From: Adineta steineri
Taxonomy: Eukaryota; Rotifera; Eurotatoria; Adinetida; Adinetidae
NCBI GenBank assembly: GCA_905250115.1
Contig: CAJNOI010000143.1
Span: 62,001 to 126,000 of the forward strand
Length of the DNA stretch: 64,000 nucleotides
Reading direction: 5' to 3'
The notes below the pieces were generated by a model. That model was given only the letters and a program-made list of their open reading frames with translations, did no database searches and was not told the origin of the DNA. This document shows positions 62,399 through 64,000 of the stretch, in pieces. A program made the position numbers and the translations under genes. Position 1 is the stretch's first letter. Every line of letters starts with the position of its first letter.

Positions 62399-63841
62399 GT
62401 TTAGGATATAACTAAACTATAAAATATCTAAAAACAAATTTTTTTTAAATTTATAATATTTCTTATTTCATAATGATTAATGAACTTGCGCGTCTTGTTA
62501 TACCGTTACTTACATTGTTGATTAATAAGATAGTCTAATTGGACGAGCTTTGAAAAAACGTGTTCTATTACCAATCTAATTGCATAAAACCAATATCACG
62601 TACTAAATTACTCTTATTGAATATCACAGAAATCATTTATGAAAATTACGGAATATGTTGCTCTATATACTAAATATCGCCGATTCTGAAATTTTTGTAT
62701 GAAAAATGAAAAAGAATGATAGCTAACAAATATTTTTATCAAGATTGTAGTAAAAAAACTGATGAAGATAATATTCTGATACCTCTGTTACTCACATTTA
62801 TATTCTGAATGTAATATTATGAGACAATAAAATTAACTTACAAAAAATACCTTCAATTTTTATCAATGTATATAATAAATGTTAAGCGACTGATTATATA
62901 CAATGTATGCTTACCTTTTTTCGTTAGTTTAAAACAAAAAAAAAATATATTTATCTAGTCTGCATGTGCTTAAATATATTGTTTTTTATTGTAGATAAGA
63001 AAAAACATTGTATCTTTGCGTTGGTTTATTAAAAGAACGTCAATATAGAATGAAATAAAACGAATACTGAAAAATGAATACAATACTCTTTTGTCGTTCT
63101 TATATATATATATATAACAATTATAGACACATGTATCAATGTGAATCATAACTTATCAAACATTTATACATTATGTGTTACAATAAACATATTTTTACTT
63201 TTTATCACACGGTAATTATCAAAACCGTATTGAATAAATTAGAATAGGTTTTACAATCTTCCGTCAAACAAAATCAAATTCACTGTTTTTTTTCTTGCTT
63301 CATATCAGAACTAATTTGGTTGAAGATTTTGTTCCATATATAGTCGCTACCGTAATGACGCGAAAGAAAGTCAGTAGTATAGAACTCGTTAATTCGTTCC
63401 GAATTTTAAGCTTCTAAAAGTTTAATATTCGAGTAATCGAGTATTAACATTTACTCGACTTTCAAATTATTCCACTCACACCCACACGCATCCTCAAGAT
63501 ATTGTTTGTTCGTTTATAAGATTTATTTTGATGAAAATTAGAAAATTTCGAATAGTATTTTGATTTTTACGAAAAGACTTTCGTTCCTAACATAAATAAA
63601 TATTTATCAGTTGTAAATTTTGTTGATCCTAATAAATTAATCTAGAGAAGTAAAGAAATAAAGACATATTTTTTATTTGGATTTGAATATTAAAGTGTGT
63701 GCCAATCCAGTAAAAATATGAAAGGGAAAAGTTAGCGAACGTCACAAGCTGACATTTTTTGTAACTAAAGTTTTGTTCAGAATTTGCATTACTTGCACAG
63801 AAAAAAAAAAAGATAAGTGAAAGTTAATTTGTTTGAAACAA
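62399..63841. other. Intergenic, no gene recognised
   Basis: AT-rich, with a TA microsatellite near 63100 and a C-rich TGTGGG-family half element at 63472-63502 (CCACTCACACCCACACGCAT, then CCTCAAGATA). Confidence 0.5.
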
Positions 63842-64000
63842 TTAGTATAATTCTGCACTATTTAAATTAGCAGACTTCCCAGCTCCACCAGTAACTAATA
63901 CTTTTCCATTTGATAATACAGATGCTGCATGATATTCTCGTGCATTATTCATGTTACTAGTAGTTGTCCAAGTAGCTGTTGATGGATTATATATCTCAGT
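63842..64000 (-). CDS. Kelch-repeat protein, C-terminal end (runs off the window)
   Basis: The last 52 codons of a gene that continues past the right edge. The frame is open from position 64000 to TAA at 63842-63844. It reads TEIYNPSTATWTTTSNMNNA, then REYHAASVLSNGKVLVTGGA, then GKSANLNSAELY, one complete kelch blade (E-x-Y-x-P ... W ... M ... R-x-x-H-x-A ... L-x-x-G-x-V-L-V-x-G-G) and the start of the next. Kelch propellers with this exact wording are common in bacterial-like and bdelloid families. Nothing can be said about the rest of the protein. Confidence 0.85.
   Translation of the reverse strand, partial: TEIYNPSTATWTTTSNMNNAREYHAASVLSNGKVLVTGGAGKSANLNSAELY

Overview
The window looks like nuclear DNA of a bdelloid rotifer (genus not resolved). 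The reasons are its AT-rich base composition, very short GT-AG introns (mostly about 50-65 nt), gene families that bdelloids are known to expand (small rhodopsin-like GPCRs, NHL and kelch repeats), several enzymes more typical of bacteria, fungi or plants than of animals, and many short interstitial stretches of TGTGGG/TGTGGGTG, the motif reported for bdelloid telomeres. Taxonomy and horizontal transfer are inferences; no search was run.

Layout. 1-2400 is gene-free and carries one arm of a diverged inverted repeat whose other arm is at 9440-9845. 2482-4695 (+) is an eight-exon secreted aspartyl protease with a C-terminal D8C (uromodulin-type) domain. 4881-8333 (-) is a carboxylic-acid-reductase-like protein (adenylation, carrier, thioester reductase) with a ZZ zinc finger in front. 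10392-11301 (+) is a small secreted two-repeat protein with GKR sites. 12617-13636 (-) is a GPCR. 17719-29039 (+) is a large polycystin-1/PKDREJ-like gene with two recently duplicated D8C exons at its N-terminus; two of its introns hold MITE-like elements. 30175-30447 (+) is a small basic protein. 30845-34663 (-) is one gene, split by a single intron, with three copies of a Cys-rich ectodomain plus membrane segments.

34664-39833 is repeat-rich intergenic DNA. 39834-44321 (+) is probably one gene that joins a REEP5/DP1-type membrane module to 14 ribonuclease-inhibitor-type leucine-rich repeats, each encoded by its own 84-nt exon. 44681-47335 (-) is an intronless secreted beta-propeller plus alpha/alpha-toroid protein. 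48385-49802 (+) is a decayed class C beta-lactamase-like gene (frameshift, catalytic Lys replaced). 51624-52414 (+) is a secreted SUEL-lectin-like protein with a Thr-rich minisatellite and an assembly gap. 53954-55145 (+) is a class I terpene synthase. 56055-56606 (-) is a Cys/Gly-rich gene with an in-frame TAG. 57401-57690 (-) is an NHL-repeat relic. 58672-60213 (-) is a membrane-anchored metallophosphoesterase. 61409-62398 (-) is a proline iminopeptidase. 63842-64000 (-) is the 3' end of a kelch-repeat gene that runs off the window.

The genes do not form an operon or an obvious pathway. The recurring themes are domain fusion and exon shuffling (D8C in two genes, ZZ-CAR, REEP-LRR), tandem internal duplication, foreign-looking enzymes, and a dispersed family of short TGTGGG-type hairpins lying between genes and inside introns.
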